Positions 7,921-17,476 of a stretch of 64,000 nucleotides of DNA are shown piece by piece. A program made the position numbers and the translations under genes. The notes under the pieces were generated by a model. The model had not been told where the DNA came from and ran no database searches. It saw only the letters and a list, made by a program, of their open reading frames with translations. The DNA comes from BP-464 sp963825415 (GTDB lineage: Bacteria > Actinomycetota > Thermoleophilia > Solirubrobacterales > Solirubrobacteraceae), in the NCBI GenBank assembly GCA_963825415.1, contig CAWGTD010000009.1, positions 310,001-374,000 of the forward strand. The letters run 5' to 3'. The first letter of the stretch is position 1, and every line of letters starts with the position of its first letter.

Positions 7921-10900
7921 CGCCGGGGACGCCGGCCCTTGGCGACGTACGTCTTGCCGGCCTTGACGTTGAAGGTCTTGCGCTTGACGAAGTCGGTGAC
8001 CACGACCGTGCCGTCGGTGACCTTGATCTCGGTGGCCTCGCACGTGTCGGTGGTCGTCCAGGAGGTGCCGCGCTCGAGGCCCGAGGCCTGCCGGCCGATC
8101 ACGTTGAACTTGCCGGTCGCCTGGGCGTTGAGGTAGCGGATCACGCGCCGGCGCGAGGGACCAGCCACCGCTCGCCGGCGGTGGGGCGGAGGCGGCCGCA
8201 CGAGATCCTTGCCGCACACGGCATAGCCGGACTGGATGAGTTTGATGTCGGTGATCAGCGTCCGCTTGCCATCGACGACCTCGAAGTGCTGGGAGAAGCG
8301 GAAGATGCCGCCGGAGAAGCGGCCCTTCTGGAAGCCGCCCTTGCCGTCGGCCACGGTGAGCTCGACGGTTCCGGTGCGCGCGTCGATCAGCGTGCCCTCC
8401 GGGATCGAGGCGAGCGTCTCGATGCGCACGGCGCGGGTTGCGCCGAACAACAGCGCGAAGACCGTGCCGTCGACGCGTTCGACGTTGCCGGTCCTGTTGG
8501 CCCGAGGCTCGGGTACCACCGCCTGCTGGAGGACCGGAGCGTCTTCCGTCGGCGGGAACTCGATTCCCGCGTCGTTGGTTGTCGTCGTCGTCTCGCCGCG
8601 TCCTGGACCGCTGCCTCCCACGTCGAGCACCGTCGTGTCGAGGCCGCCGCTGTGCGTGGAGTCGCCGTCGTAGGTGGCGTTGACTTCGTGGGCGCCGGCC
8701 GCCGTGGGCGTGTAGTCCACCGAGCAGGACGATGCGGTCGCCGAGACGGACGCCAGCGTGCAGGCGCCTCCGCTGTCGAACGTGCCGGTCCCGACGTTGT
8801 CGAACGTGACATTGCCGGTCGGAGCCGAGGGCGATCCGGCGTCGATGTCGGTGATCGTCGCCGTGCAGGTCGTCGCCTGGGACACGGCCGGGGCGGCCGG
8901 CGCGCAGGCCGCGTCGGTCGTCGTCGCTCGCTTGGCGACGAGCGTCGCGCTGCTCGATGCGTAGGAGAGGTTGTACGTCGCACCGGTGAACTCGACCGTG
9001 CCGAACGTCCCGGTGCGGCTCGACGCGCTCACGAAGGTGAACTCGTCGCCGAGGACCGGCGTGAACCCGGTCGTGATCACGTGCAGTTCGCCGGCGAGGG
9101 TCGCCGCGCCAAAGGCCGTGAGGACGTCGAATCCGGTCCCCGGGGTGGTGCCCTGGACCTCGATGGTCAGCACGCCGTTCGCCGTCTGGGTGTAGGCGCC
9201 GCTGACCGTCAGGAAGCCCGGGGAACTGCCTGGCGCGACCTCGCCGGCGTTCAGGAGGCCGCCGCTGACCGTCCCGGGTCCTGTGAGCGTGCCGCCCTGG
9301 ATGTTGACGGGGCCGCTGCCGACGGTAAGCCCAGAGCTCGAGTTGCCGAGCGTCGTTGTCCCAGCCGTCTGGGTGAACGAGTTCCCGGCGAGGCTCTTGC
9401 CCGCGGCGATGTCGACGGTACCGCTGGAGCTGATGGAACCGCTGCCGTCGAGGGACTCGGTCGCGATCGCCAGCGTGCCCGTGTTGTCGAGCGCGCCGTG
9501 GAGGTGGTTGGCGCCGTTGTTCGTCGTCGTCGAGGTGATCGTGCCGGCGTTGGTGAGCGTCGCCCCGACGATGTTCAGGGTTCCTTGGGTGGTGTCGGTG
9601 GAGCCGAGGTTGATGGTGCCGTTGTTGGTGTGTGGGGCGGCGACGTCGAGGCGGCCGTGGGTGACCGAGGGGACGCCGGCGACGCGGATCGTGTAGCCCG
9701 AGCCGATGTCGCTGGCGAGCGCGTCGTTGCCAGAGCGGGTCTCGAAGACGCCCGAGCCGGTGCCCGACGGGCTGATGTTCACGCCGCCGTGGAAGAGCAG
9801 CGGGTTTCCGGTGGCGGTGCCCGCGCCGCTGGCGACGAAGTCGCCGTCGTTCTGGTCGAAGGTGCCGTTGTTGGTGATCGTGCCCGCGGTCTGGGTGAAG
9901 CTCGACGCGCCGTTCCAGTTGAGGGTCAGCGACTTGGCCGCCGCGATCGTCATTGTGCCGCTGGTCGTCCAGACCGACGTGGCGCCGCTCTGGAGGTCCT
10001 CGTTGACCGTCAGCGTGCCCGTGTTGTCGAGCGCGCCGTGGAGGTGGTTGGCGCCGTTGTTCGTCGTCGTCGAGGTGATCGTGCCGGCGTTGGTGAACGT
10101 CGCCGCCGACGATGTTCAGGGTTCCTTGGGTGGTGTCGGTGGAGCCGAGGTTGATCGTGCCGTTGTTGGTGTGTGAGGCGGCGACGTCGAGGCGGCCGTG
10201 GGTGACCGAGGGGACGCCGGCGACGCGGATCGTGTAGCCCGAGCCGATGTCGCTGGCGAGCGCGTCGTTGCCAGAGCGGGTCTCGAAGACGCCCGAGCCG
10301 GTGCCCGACGGGCTGATGTTCACGCCGCCGTGGAAGAGCAGCGGGTTTCCGGTGGCGGTGCCCGCGCCGCTGGCGACGAAGTCGCCGTCGTTCTGGTCGA
10401 AGGTGCCGTTGTTGGTGATCGTGCCCGCGGTCTGGGTGAGGCTCGACGCGCCGTTCCAGTTGAGCGTCATCGACTTGGCCGCCGCGATCGTCATTGTGCC
10501 GCTGGTAGTCCAGACGGACGTGGCGCCGCTCTGGAGGTCCTCGTTGACGGTCAGCGTGCCCGTGTTGTCGAGCGCGCCGTGGAGGTGGTTGGCGCCGTTG
10601 TTCGTCGTCGTCGAGGTGATCGTGCCGGCGTTGGTGAACGTGCCGCCGACGATGTTCAGGGTTCCTTGGGTGGTGTCGGTGGAGCCGAGGTTGATCGTGC
10701 CGTTGTTGGTGTGTGAGGCGGCGACGTCGAGGCGGCCGTGGGTGACCGAGGGGACGCCGGCGACGCGGATCGTGTAGCCCGAGCCGATGTCGCTGGCGAG
10801 CGCGTCGTTGCCAGAGCGGGTCTCGAAGACGCCCGAGCCGGTGCCCGACGGGCTGATGTTCGACGCCGCCGTGGAAGAGCAGCGGGTTTCCGGTGGCGGT

Positions 10901-11632
10901 GCCCGCGCCGCTGGCGACGAAGTCGCCGTCGTTCTGGTCGAAGGTGCCGTTGTTGGTGATCGTCCCGGCGGTCTGGGTGAGGCTCGACGCGCCGTTCCAG
11001 TTGAGCGTCACCGACTTGGCCGCCGCGATCGTGATCGTGCCGCTGGTCGTCCAGACCGACGTGGCGCCGCTCTGCAGGGGCTCGTTGACGGTCAGCGTGC
11101 CGCGGTTGTCGAAGTTCCCGTGCAGGTGGTTGCCAGCGTTGCTCGTCGGTGCCGAGGTGACCGTCGCGCGGTTGGTCAGCGTCCCGGCCGAGACGGTCAC
11201 CGTGGCCTGGGTGGTGTTGTTGTTGCCGAGCACCAGAGCCCCGTGGGTCTGGATGCCCTGGAGCGGGTCCTGATTGGCGAGGCTCAGGTTGCCGTGGGTG
11301 ACTGACGGGATGCCCGTGACCAACACGGTCTGCGTCCCGCTCGTACCACCGAGCTCGAGCGACTTGGCCTGGTCGTTGCCGGTGCCGGCGGTCACGGTGT
11401 AGGTGCCGGCCACGGTGATGCACGCCGCCGTCGTGCTCGACGGGGCGCCGTTGTCCCACTTGGTCCCGTCGTTCCAGGCGCCGCTCACGGCGGCGACCCA
11501 GCTCGTGTCGCACGGTCCCACGGCCTCGGCAGCCCCTCCAAGCACCCCGGCGCTTGCCGCACACAGCACGACGAACAAGAGAACGCGTGCGGCGCGCCTG
11601 TGGCTGGTCCGGGTGGGGGGCTGGGTCGGCAC
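7917..11632 (-). CDS. Large secreted repeat-rich surface protein (frameshifted in repeats)
   Basis: A predicted exported protein of roughly 1,240 residues once two frame changes (near 10863 and 10104) are bridged. It has a signal peptide (LLFVVLCAASAGVLGG), then an autotransporter/PATR-like beta-helical region built of Gly/Thr/Asn-rich strands such as TITNNGTFDQNDGDFVASGA. A typical GEVAPGSSPGFLTVSG passage follows, then an Ig-like (Big_3-type) domain (GAHEVNATYDGDSTHSGG). The C-terminal FecR-like beta domain contains RIETLASIPEGTLIDARTG and ends KAGKTYVAKGRRPRR. Three almost identical ~540-bp units encode the repeats. The shifts are single extra bases relative to sister repeat copies, so the gene is probably intact. 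No sortase motif is seen; the basic tail may anchor it to the wall. It is likely an adhesin or wall-associated protein. Confidence 0.7.
9415..11280 (-). repeat. ~540-bp tandem repeats in the surface protein gene
   Basis: Near-identical copies span about 9415-9954, 9955-10495 and 10496-11036, with a diverged fourth copy to ~11280. Whole 60-base blocks are identical 540 bp apart (for example 9481-9540 and 10021-10080). Each unit encodes one ~180-residue segment. The first copy diverges at its outer end, as expected for an array that expands from the middle. Confidence 0.9.
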
Positions 11633-11725
11633 AGCGGCGAGCGCCCTGCCGCGCTGCCGCGAGCGTAGTTTCGCGCCCGGCCGAAAGCAACCGGCGCGGC
11701 GCGTCAGCCGGACACCGGCATCGAA

Positions 11726-11795
11726 GGCGCCGACCAGAATCGAACTGGTGTAAACGGCTTTGCAGGCCGCTGCGTAGCCACTCCGCCACGGCGCC
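11726..11795 (-). tRNA. tRNA-Cys (GCA)
   Basis: A 70-nt cloverleaf with acceptor stem GGCGCCG/CGGCGCC, an anticodon stem of GCGGC pairing, loop CTGCAAA giving anticodon GCA, and a T-arm containing AGTTCGATTCT. No CCA is encoded. It is divergent from tRNA-Val, 50 bp away. A TACCCT hexamer lies upstream on its strand. Confidence 0.95.
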
Positions 11796-11845
11796 GGATG
11801 GACCGGCGGTCAGGGTAATGCCATTGCTAGCCTTGCCGAGTCCCA

Positions 11846-11917
11846 GGGCGATTAGCTCAGCTGGGAGAGCGCCGCCTCGACAAGGCGGAGGTCACTGGTT
11901 CGAGCCCAGTATCGCCC
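11846..11917 (+). tRNA. tRNA-Val (GAC)
   Basis: A 72-nt cloverleaf with acceptor stem GGGCGAT/ATCGCCC, D-arm TTAGCTCAGCTGGGAGAG, anticodon stem CCGCC/GGCGG, loop TCGACAA giving anticodon GAC, and T-arm GGTTCGAGCCC. TAGCCT at 11828-11833 is a suitable -10 element, 12 nt upstream. Confidence 0.95.
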
Positions 11918-12015
11918 ATGGTCTGCGGCCTCGGAGTTCCGGGGCCGTGGCGGTCTCGGAGCGGGTCGTGGGCCGGCAGTATGGTGCCGCGGGACCACAA
12001 CGAACAAGGCGGAAG

Positions 12016-12285
12016 ATGTCAACCACGGATGCGGTAGGACAGGACGGATCACTCACTCGGACGGCGGTCTGGCTTGCTGCGGCCACGGTCCTGGGCTGGA
12101 TCGTCCTGGCGGCGTTGGATCACGACGGCGCCGGGTGGCTGATCTGGGCCATCTTGGGGGTCGCCACGGCGGTGACCGCATGGCGGGCAGGCGGTACGTC
12201 GCCGAAGAACGCCCGCGCGTTCGCGGCGTTCGTCATCGGCGTGCTGGCGATCGTGGTGTTCCTGATCTTTGTGATCGCGGGCTGA
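12016..12285 (+). CDS. Small membrane protein, two to three helices
   Basis: An 89-residue protein with hydrophobic segments at ~17-33 (VWLAAATVLGWIVLAAL), ~40-56 (WLIWAILGVATAVTAW) and ~68-88 (AFAAFVIGVLAIVVFLIFVIAG). No family is recognised. The ATG at 12016 follows a GGCGGAAG ribosome-binding-like sequence. It stands alone between the tRNA pair and the convergent aminotransferase gene. Its function is unknown. Confidence 0.65.
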   Translation: MSTTDAVGQDGSLTRTAVWLAAATVLGWIVLAALDHDGAGWLIWAILGVATAVTAWRAGGTSPKNARAFAAFVIGVLAIVVFLIFVIAG

Positions 12286-12295
12286 GCGGTCAGCC

Positions 12296-13405
12296 TCAGG
12301 CTGACCAACCCGACACACCTCGGTCCATCGCACCCAGCAGGCGGTCGAGGTCGCTGCCGTCGTTCCAGGCGCCGACCGACGCGCGGACCCAGGGCAGGCC
12401 TGCGAAGCCGCGCGCGACCACGCCGGCCTCGCCCAGTCGCGCGACCTCGGCGTCGGGGTCGGGCGACGTCCAGGAGACGAGGGTGGTCTCGCCACGTGGG
12501 GCGACCTCGCGGCCGGCCGCCCGCAGAGCGTCCCCGAACTCGGCCGCCAGGCCCACCGCCCGCGCGTGGACCTCGGGCCAGCCGTGCGCCGCGAGCGTGT
12601 CGTGGGCAGCGAGCGCGGCGGCCACGGTCTCGACGGCGAGCGCGGGGGAGTCGAACGCGCGCCCGTCCGGCCACGGCGGCGAGTTGATGCCCAGGCCCGG
12701 GTCGGCCAGGTTGACGTAGGTGGGCGCGGGCGCCGCCAGCCGCTCGCGCCAGGTGGGGGAGACCCACAACATCCCGGTGCCCACCGGCCCGCACATCCAC
12801 TTCTGGCCGGAGGCCGCGTAGAACGCGCAGCCCAGCTCGCCCACGTCGACGTCGATCGCCCCGGCGCCCTGGGCGCCGTCGAGCAGCACGGGCACGTCGT
12901 CGGGCAGGTCGGCGAGCGAGGGCACGACCTCGCCGGTGGTCCAGCCGACGTGCGAGCACGCCACGAGCCGGGTGTGCTCGTCGACGGCGCCGGCGATGTC
13001 GGCAAGCGGCACGACGCGCACCGACAGGCCGATGCGCTCGCGCGCCGCGCCCAAGGGCCCGAGCAGGCCGGGGTGCTCGTAGTCGGCGATCAGGACCTCG
13101 TCGCCCGGCCCGAGGTCCAGCCCCGCGAGCACGCGGACGATGCCCTCGCTCGTGGAGGTGGTGACGCCCACGTCGACGGGATCGGCGCCCAGCACCCCCG
13201 CGTAGGCGGAGCGCAGCGCGGGCAGCAGCTCGTCGAACAGCCGCCCGTAGTAGGCCTGCGGAGCGCGTCCCTCGGCGAGGAACCGCTCGGCCTCGGCAGC
13301 CATCGCCTCGACAGCGGCACGCGGAAGCGGCCCGCACGTCCCCGAGTTCAGATACGCCGAGGTCGCGCAGACCGGAAAGGCGGCTCGCAGTGCGGGGGCG
13401 TCCAT
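12296..13405 (-). CDS. Class V aminotransferase / cysteine desulfurase-like protein
   Basis: A 369-residue PLP enzyme of the class V fold (isopenicillin-N epimerase / SufS-like group). Evidence is the N-terminal YLNSGTCGPLPRAA start, the VTTSTSEGIVRVL region that grips the PLP phosphate, LLDGAQGAGAIDVDVGELG with the Asp/Gln that contact the cofactor, and the Schiff-base lysine in YAASGQKWMCGPVG. The catalytic Cys loop that marks housekeeping cysteine desulfurases is not evident, and no suf or isc genes are nearby. The substrate therefore remains open. Confidence 0.82.
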   Translation of the reverse strand: MDAPALRAAFPVCATSAYLNSGTCGPLPRAAVEAMAAEAERFLAEGRAPQAYYGRLFDELLPALRSAYAGVLGADPVDVGVTTSTSEGIVRVLAGLDLGPGDEVLIADYEHPGLLGPLGAARERIGLSVRVVPLADIAGAVDEHTRLVACSHVGWTTGEVVPSLADLPDDVPVLLDGAQGAGAIDVDVGELGCAFYAASGQKWMCGPVGTGMLWVSPTWRERLAAPAPTYVNLADPGLGINSPPWPDGRAFDSPALAVETVAAALAAHDTLAAHGWPEVHARAVGLAAEFGDALRAAGREVAPRGETTLVSWTSPDPDAEVARLGEAGVVARGFAGLPWVRASVGAWNDGSDLDRLLGAMDRGVSGWSA

Positions 13406-13441
13406 GCCCCCGCACGCTAACCGTCGACCGGTGGTGTCCTG

Positions 13442-14002
13442 CTACCGACCGCAGATGGGCCACTGGCCCGCGCCGTCGCGGCGGTACAGAAGCGCCGCGC
13501 GGCGGTACTGCTCGGCGACCGACGCACGCGCCGGGTCGCCCTTGCCGCCGACGGAACGCCAGATCGTGAACGTCATCTGGAACATTCCGCGGTAGCGGCC
13601 CCCGCCGCCGATGGCGCGCGGGTTGTTGTGCGACTCGCAACGGGCGATCGCCGCCAGCGTGCCGCGGCCCACCGAGGCGATGGCCGCACGCGCCGCGCGC
13701 CGGTGGGCGCGCAGGTGGTCGAGCCGGTGCCGCAGACGCGCGTTGGAGCGCTGCAGCTCGCCTAGCGGGCGCAGGCGCGCAACTCGCGCATACCGCGCCG
13801 GCAGATGCCGGTCGGTACGCAGCGCGAGGATCCGGGCGAGCCGGACGTTGCGCAGATACGCCTTGTGGTGCGCCGCCTGCCGCGCCTGAGTGGCGGCGCT
13901 GGCGGTCGCGGTGTCCTGCGAAGCCGTGGCGGCCAGCGCCACAGCGGGTGCCGCCAGCACGCACAGCGCGCACACGGCAGCAAGGAATCGTTTGAGACTC
14001 AT
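13442..14002 (-). CDS. Secreted Rpf/transglycosylase-like protein
   Basis: A 186-residue exported protein. A signal peptide (MSLKRFLAAVCALCVLAAPAVALA) is followed by an Arg/His-rich, probably helical linker. The C-terminal resuscitation-promoting-factor-type domain has the catalytic Glu in IARCESHNNPRAIGGGGRYR and continues MFQMTFTIWRSVGGKGDPA to WPICGR. Such domains cleave peptidoglycan glycan strands and help growth resume. The ATG at 14002 is preceded by AGGAGG 12 nt upstream, marking a leadered mRNA with about 150 nt or more of 5' region. That leader does not show a convincing c-di-AMP riboswitch core. Confidence 0.88.
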   Translation of the reverse strand: MSLKRFLAAVCALCVLAAPAVALAATASQDTATASAATQARQAAHHKAYLRNVRLARILALRTDRHLPARYARVARLRPLGELQRSNARLRHRLDHLRAHRRAARAAIASVGRGTLAAIARCESHNNPRAIGGGGRYRGMFQMTFTIWRSVGGKGDPARASVAEQYRRAALLYRRDGAGQWPICGR

Positions 14003-14270
14003 GGTTTCTGGTTGGTCCTCCTGGCATGGGCGCACAGACGCGACGAGCGCGACTGGGCTCCTGCCGATCGGGTTCAACCGGGCCGCTTCTTCGCGGGGGG
14101 CGCGTCGGTCATGAGGCGCTCCGGGGCGAAGTGACGACGGACGCGCAAAAGGCACGTCCGCTCTGCCCGGTGAAGGCACCGTAGCATCGATTTGCGAACA
14201 GATGTTCGATTCGGCACCGAACTGTGCGAGATCGCACACGGGCCTCTCACGACTACGATCGCGAGCGGCC

Positions 14271-15485
14271 ATGCAGACCCGCACCATCCCTGTCGAAACC
14301 GGCCCAAGGCGCCTCGAAGCTCTCGTCGCGACGGCTGGCGAGGAGGCCGTTGCAGGTGTTCGTGCAGCCGCCGAGCCGCTGCGCGGACTGCGCGTCGTGC
14401 ATCTGGCGAGCCCGCCGTTCGCGCCCTGCGCGCTGGACACCCTTCGCTCGACGGTGCCGCTGCTGCGCGACGTCGGGATCGACGCGCGCTGGCTCGCCGT
14501 CTCCGGTGACGATCGCTCGGGCGCCGCCGCCCGCGCGGTCGGTGACGCACTGCGCGGCGGCGAGGCCGGGCCGCCGGAGGACGTCGCGCACTGGCGCCAG
14601 GACGTGGTCGACGCCGCCGCGGAGATCCCGCGTGCGACCGACGTCGTGGTCGTTCACGGCGCCGAGGGTCTGGCGGTGCTGGCGCGGGCCCAGGAGGAGG
14701 GGCGCCGGCGCCCGCGCTGCATCTGGTGGATCGAGGGCGACCTGTCGAAGCCCGACCCGGCCGTGTGGGCGGGCCTGGCCGACCTTGTCGAGGGCGCCGA
14801 GGCGATCGTCGTAGGGCGCGCCGCCGACGCCCCGCCCGGCGTCGAGGCCGAGGCGATCGCGCCGGCGATCGACCCGCTGGCACCACGACACCTCGAGCTG
14901 TCGCTGCGGGTGGCGGGCGGGCTGGCGCGCAGCGCGGGGCTGGACCTGGCCAAGCCGTTCATCGTGCAGACGACCGAGATCGACGGCTGGAGCTGGCCCG
15001 AGCTCGCGCTCGACGTCCTCCAGGCGGCCCGCGACGCGGGCGCCGAGGGCCTCCAGCTCGCGATCGCCGCGAGGCTGCCGGCCGGCGATCCGCGTGCCTG
15101 GCGCACGCTCGGCGAGCTGACCGACCACGCCGAGGGCATCGACGGCGTGCGCCTGGTGGCCGACGCCGCCGGCGCCGGCGACGCCGAGATCAACGCGGCG
15201 CAGCGCCTGGCCCGCGTCGCGGTCGCTGACGGGTCGGAACTCGGTGTGGCCGAAGCGCTGTGGAAGGGCACACCGGCCGTCACGGCCGACGGCGCCGACG
15301 GCCTCGGCGAGGCATACGCCACGCCGGCCGAGCGCGGCCGGCGCGTCGCCGAGCTGGTGGCCGACACCGGGCTGGCCGTCGAGCTCGGCAAGGCGGGCCG
15401 CGAGCAGGTGCGCGCGAAGCACCTCGTCACCCGTCGCCTGGTCGACGAGCTGACGCTGTACGCCCGGATAGTCTCGGGCGCGTGA
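14271..15485 (+). CDS. Glycosyltransferase (GT4-like) upstream of thrS
   Basis: A 404-residue protein with the two-lobed layout of GT-B glycosyltransferases. The N-terminal half has LRGLRVVHLASPPF and STVPLLRDVGIDARWLAVSGDD, resembling trehalose-synthase-like GT4 proteins. The C-terminal half has DLAKPFIVQTTEIDGWSWPELALDVLQAAR and the acidic ADGSELGVAEALWKGTPAVTA segment typical of nucleotide-sugar binding. The donor and acceptor are unknown. The ATG at 14271 follows TACGAT at 14254-14259, 11 nt upstream. Its stop overlaps the thrS GTG by 4 nt, so it leads the translation operon. Confidence 0.75.
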   Translation: MQTRTIPVETGPRRLEALVATAGEEAVAGVRAAAEPLRGLRVVHLASPPFAPCALDTLRSTVPLLRDVGIDARWLAVSGDDRSGAAARAVGDALRGGEAGPPEDVAHWRQDVVDAAAEIPRATDVVVVHGAEGLAVLARAQEEGRRRPRCIWWIEGDLSKPDPAVWAGLADLVEGAEAIVVGRAADAPPGVEAEAIAPAIDPLAPRHLELSLRVAGGLARSAGLDLAKPFIVQTTEIDGWSWPELALDVLQAARDAGAEGLQLAIAARLPAGDPRAWRTLGELTDHAEGIDGVRLVADAAGAGDAEINAAQRLARVAVADGSELGVAEALWKGTPAVTADGADGLGEAYATPAERGRRVAELVADTGLAVELGKAGREQVRAKHLVTRRLVDELTLYARIVSGA

Positions 15486-17425
15486 CGGTCACCCTCCCCG
15501 ACGGCACGCCGCTCGAGCTGCCCGACGGCGCCACGGGCGCGGACGCCGCGGCCGCGATCGGCCCTGGGCTGGCCCGCGCCGCGCTGGCCGTCAAGCAGGA
15601 CGACGAGCTGCGCGACCTGGGCAGGCCGCTCTCCGAGGGCCCGCTGGAGATCATCACCGCCAAGAGCCCCGAGGCGCTGGAGCTCATCCGCCACGACACC
15701 GCGCACGTGCTCGCCACCGCGGTGCTCGAGCTGTTCCCGGGCGTGAAGGTCTCGATCGGCCCGCCGATCGACAACGGCTTCTACTACGACTTCGACTTCC
15801 CCGACGACGTCACGCTGACCGACGCCGACTTCGAGCGCATCGAGGCGAAGATGGGCGAGCACGTCGCCGCCGACGAACCGTTCGAGCGCAGCGACGTGTC
15901 GATCGACGAGGCGCTGGAGATCTTCCGCGAGCAGGACCAGCCCTACAAGGTCGAGCTGATCGAGGACCTCGTCCGGAATGCGGACCCCGCCCACCCGATT
16001 GACAGCGTCTCGCTCTACCGGAATGGACCCTTCCTCGACCTCTGCCGCGGCCCGCACGCGCCGAGCACCGGCCGCATCGGCGTCTTCAAGCTCCAGTCGC
16101 TGGCCGGCGCCTACTGGCGCGGCGACGCCGCCCGCCAGCAGTTGACGCGCGTGTACGGCACCGCCTTCTTCGACAAGAAGGAGCTCGCCGCGCATCTCGA
16201 GCGCCTCGAGCAGGCCAAGGCGCGCGACCACCGCCGGCTCGGCCCCCAACTGGGGCTGTTCACGTTCAGCGAGGTGTCACCCGGTGCGGCGTTCTGGCTG
16301 CCTCGCGGCACGACGGTCTACAACGAGCTCATCGCCCTCAACCGCCGCATGCAGGCCGAGCGCGGCTACCAGGAGGTCAACACCCCGCAGCTCTACGAGT
16401 CCCAGCTGTGGGAGACCAGCGGGCACTGGGGCAAGTACAAGGAGAACATCTTCGTCGCGCCCTACGAGGAGCGGGAGTTCGGCCTCAAGCCGATGAACTG
16501 CCCGGGCCACGCCCATCTGTTCTCGATGCAGCGTTGGAGCTATCGCGACCTGCCGTTCCGCTGCGCCGAGCCGGGCCAGCTGCACCGCCGCGAGCCCAGC
16601 GGCACGCTGCACGGCCTCCTACGGGTCCGGCGCTTCTGCCAGGACGACGCGCACGTCTTCTGCCGCGAGGACCAGGTCGTCGAGGAGGTCACCGCCTGCC
16701 TGGACTTCGGCTTCGACGTCTATGAGATGTTCGACCTGACACCGCGGCTGGAGCTGAGCACGCGCCCGGAGCCCGAGAACCGCTTCGGCGACGACACGTT
16801 CTGGGACCACGCCGAGGGCGTCCTCGAAGAGGCGCTGCGGGCGGGCGGCCACGAGTACACGATCGCCGAGGGCGAGGGTGCGTTCTACGCACCCAAGATC
16901 GACCTGCACTTCACCGACTCGCTCGGGCGCTCGTGGCAGCTCGGCACCGTGCAGGCCGACTACAACCTCCCCGAGCGCTTCGACCTGGAGTACACGGGCG
17001 CCGACAACGCGCAGCATCGCCCGGTGATGATCCACCGCGCGCTGTTCGGCTCCTTCGAGCGCTTCATCGGCGTGCTGCTGGAGCACACCGCCGGCGAGCT
17101 GCCGTTCTGGCTGACGCCGGTGCAGGCGATCGTGCTGCCGATCGCCGACCGCCACACGGAGGCGGCTATCACCGCCGCCGAGACGTTGCGCGCGGCGGGA
17201 GTACGCGTCGACGTCGACGACCGCACCGAGTCGGTCGGGCGCAAGATCCGCGACGCCGAACTGCAGAAGATCCCGTACATGCTTGTCGTGGGCGACCGCG
17301 AGGCGGCCGACGGCGCCGTCTCGGTGCGCCGTCACCACGAGGGCGACCTCGGATCGGTGCCGGTGGCCGAGCTTGCCGAACGCATGGTCGGCGAGCTTGC
17401 ACCGGGCTATACTCGCGACCGTTGA
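15482..17425 (+). CDS. thrS: Threonyl-tRNA synthetase
   Basis: A 647-residue class II synthetase that charges tRNA-Thr. A TGS domain (residues 1-60) comes first, then the editing (SAD) domain with HDTAHVLATAVLELFPGVK and CRGPHAPSTGRIG. The catalytic core includes FWLPRGTTVYNEL, MNCPGHAHLFS and the Thr-specific zinc Cys/His residues. The C-terminal anticodon domain has VLPIADRHTEAA. The GTG start overlaps the preceding gene by four bases (GTGA). It precedes infC by 51 bp in the thrS-infC-rpmI-rplT order that is widely conserved in bacteria. Confidence 0.97.
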   Translation: MTVTLPDGTPLELPDGATGADAAAAIGPGLARAALAVKQDDELRDLGRPLSEGPLEIITAKSPEALELIRHDTAHVLATAVLELFPGVKVSIGPPIDNGFYYDFDFPDDVTLTDADFERIEAKMGEHVAADEPFERSDVSIDEALEIFREQDQPYKVELIEDLVRNADPAHPIDSVSLYRNGPFLDLCRGPHAPSTGRIGVFKLQSLAGAYWRGDAARQQLTRVYGTAFFDKKELAAHLERLEQAKARDHRRLGPQLGLFTFSEVSPGAAFWLPRGTTVYNELIALNRRMQAERGYQEVNTPQLYESQLWETSGHWGKYKENIFVAPYEEREFGLKPMNCPGHAHLFSMQRWSYRDLPFRCAEPGQLHRREPSGTLHGLLRVRRFCQDDAHVFCREDQVVEEVTACLDFGFDVYEMFDLTPRLELSTRPEPENRFGDDTFWDHAEGVLEEALRAGGHEYTIAEGEGAFYAPKIDLHFTDSLGRSWQLGTVQADYNLPERFDLEYTGADNAQHRPVMIHRALFGSFERFIGVLLEHTAGELPFWLTPVQAIVLPIADRHTEAAITAAETLRAAGVRVDVDDRTESVGRKIRDAELQKIPYMLVVGDREAADGAVSVRRHHEGDLGSVPVAELAERMVGELAPGYTRDR

Positions 17426-17476
17426 TTCATCTTCTGAGCATCACGCGCACCGCTTGACGCGCGCCCGCCCGAACTA

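Noticed and set aside
7437..10154. 905-codon rightward ORF across the surface-protein gene
   Set aside because: No signal peptide or domain, Arg/Val/Gly-biased, and the opposite strand has clear signal peptide, Ig-like and FecR-like domains.
14074..14112. 12-codon leader peptide (MTDAPPAKKRPG) before the Rpf-like gene
   Set aside because: No ribosome site, no run of regulatory codons and no attenuator hairpin were visible.
14003..14270. c-di-AMP (ydaO-type) riboswitch upstream of the Rpf-like gene
   Set aside because: Rpf genes of actinobacteria often carry one, and GGTTGAACCCG is suggestive, but the conserved 5' and 3' core segments are not found. A covariance-model search would decide.
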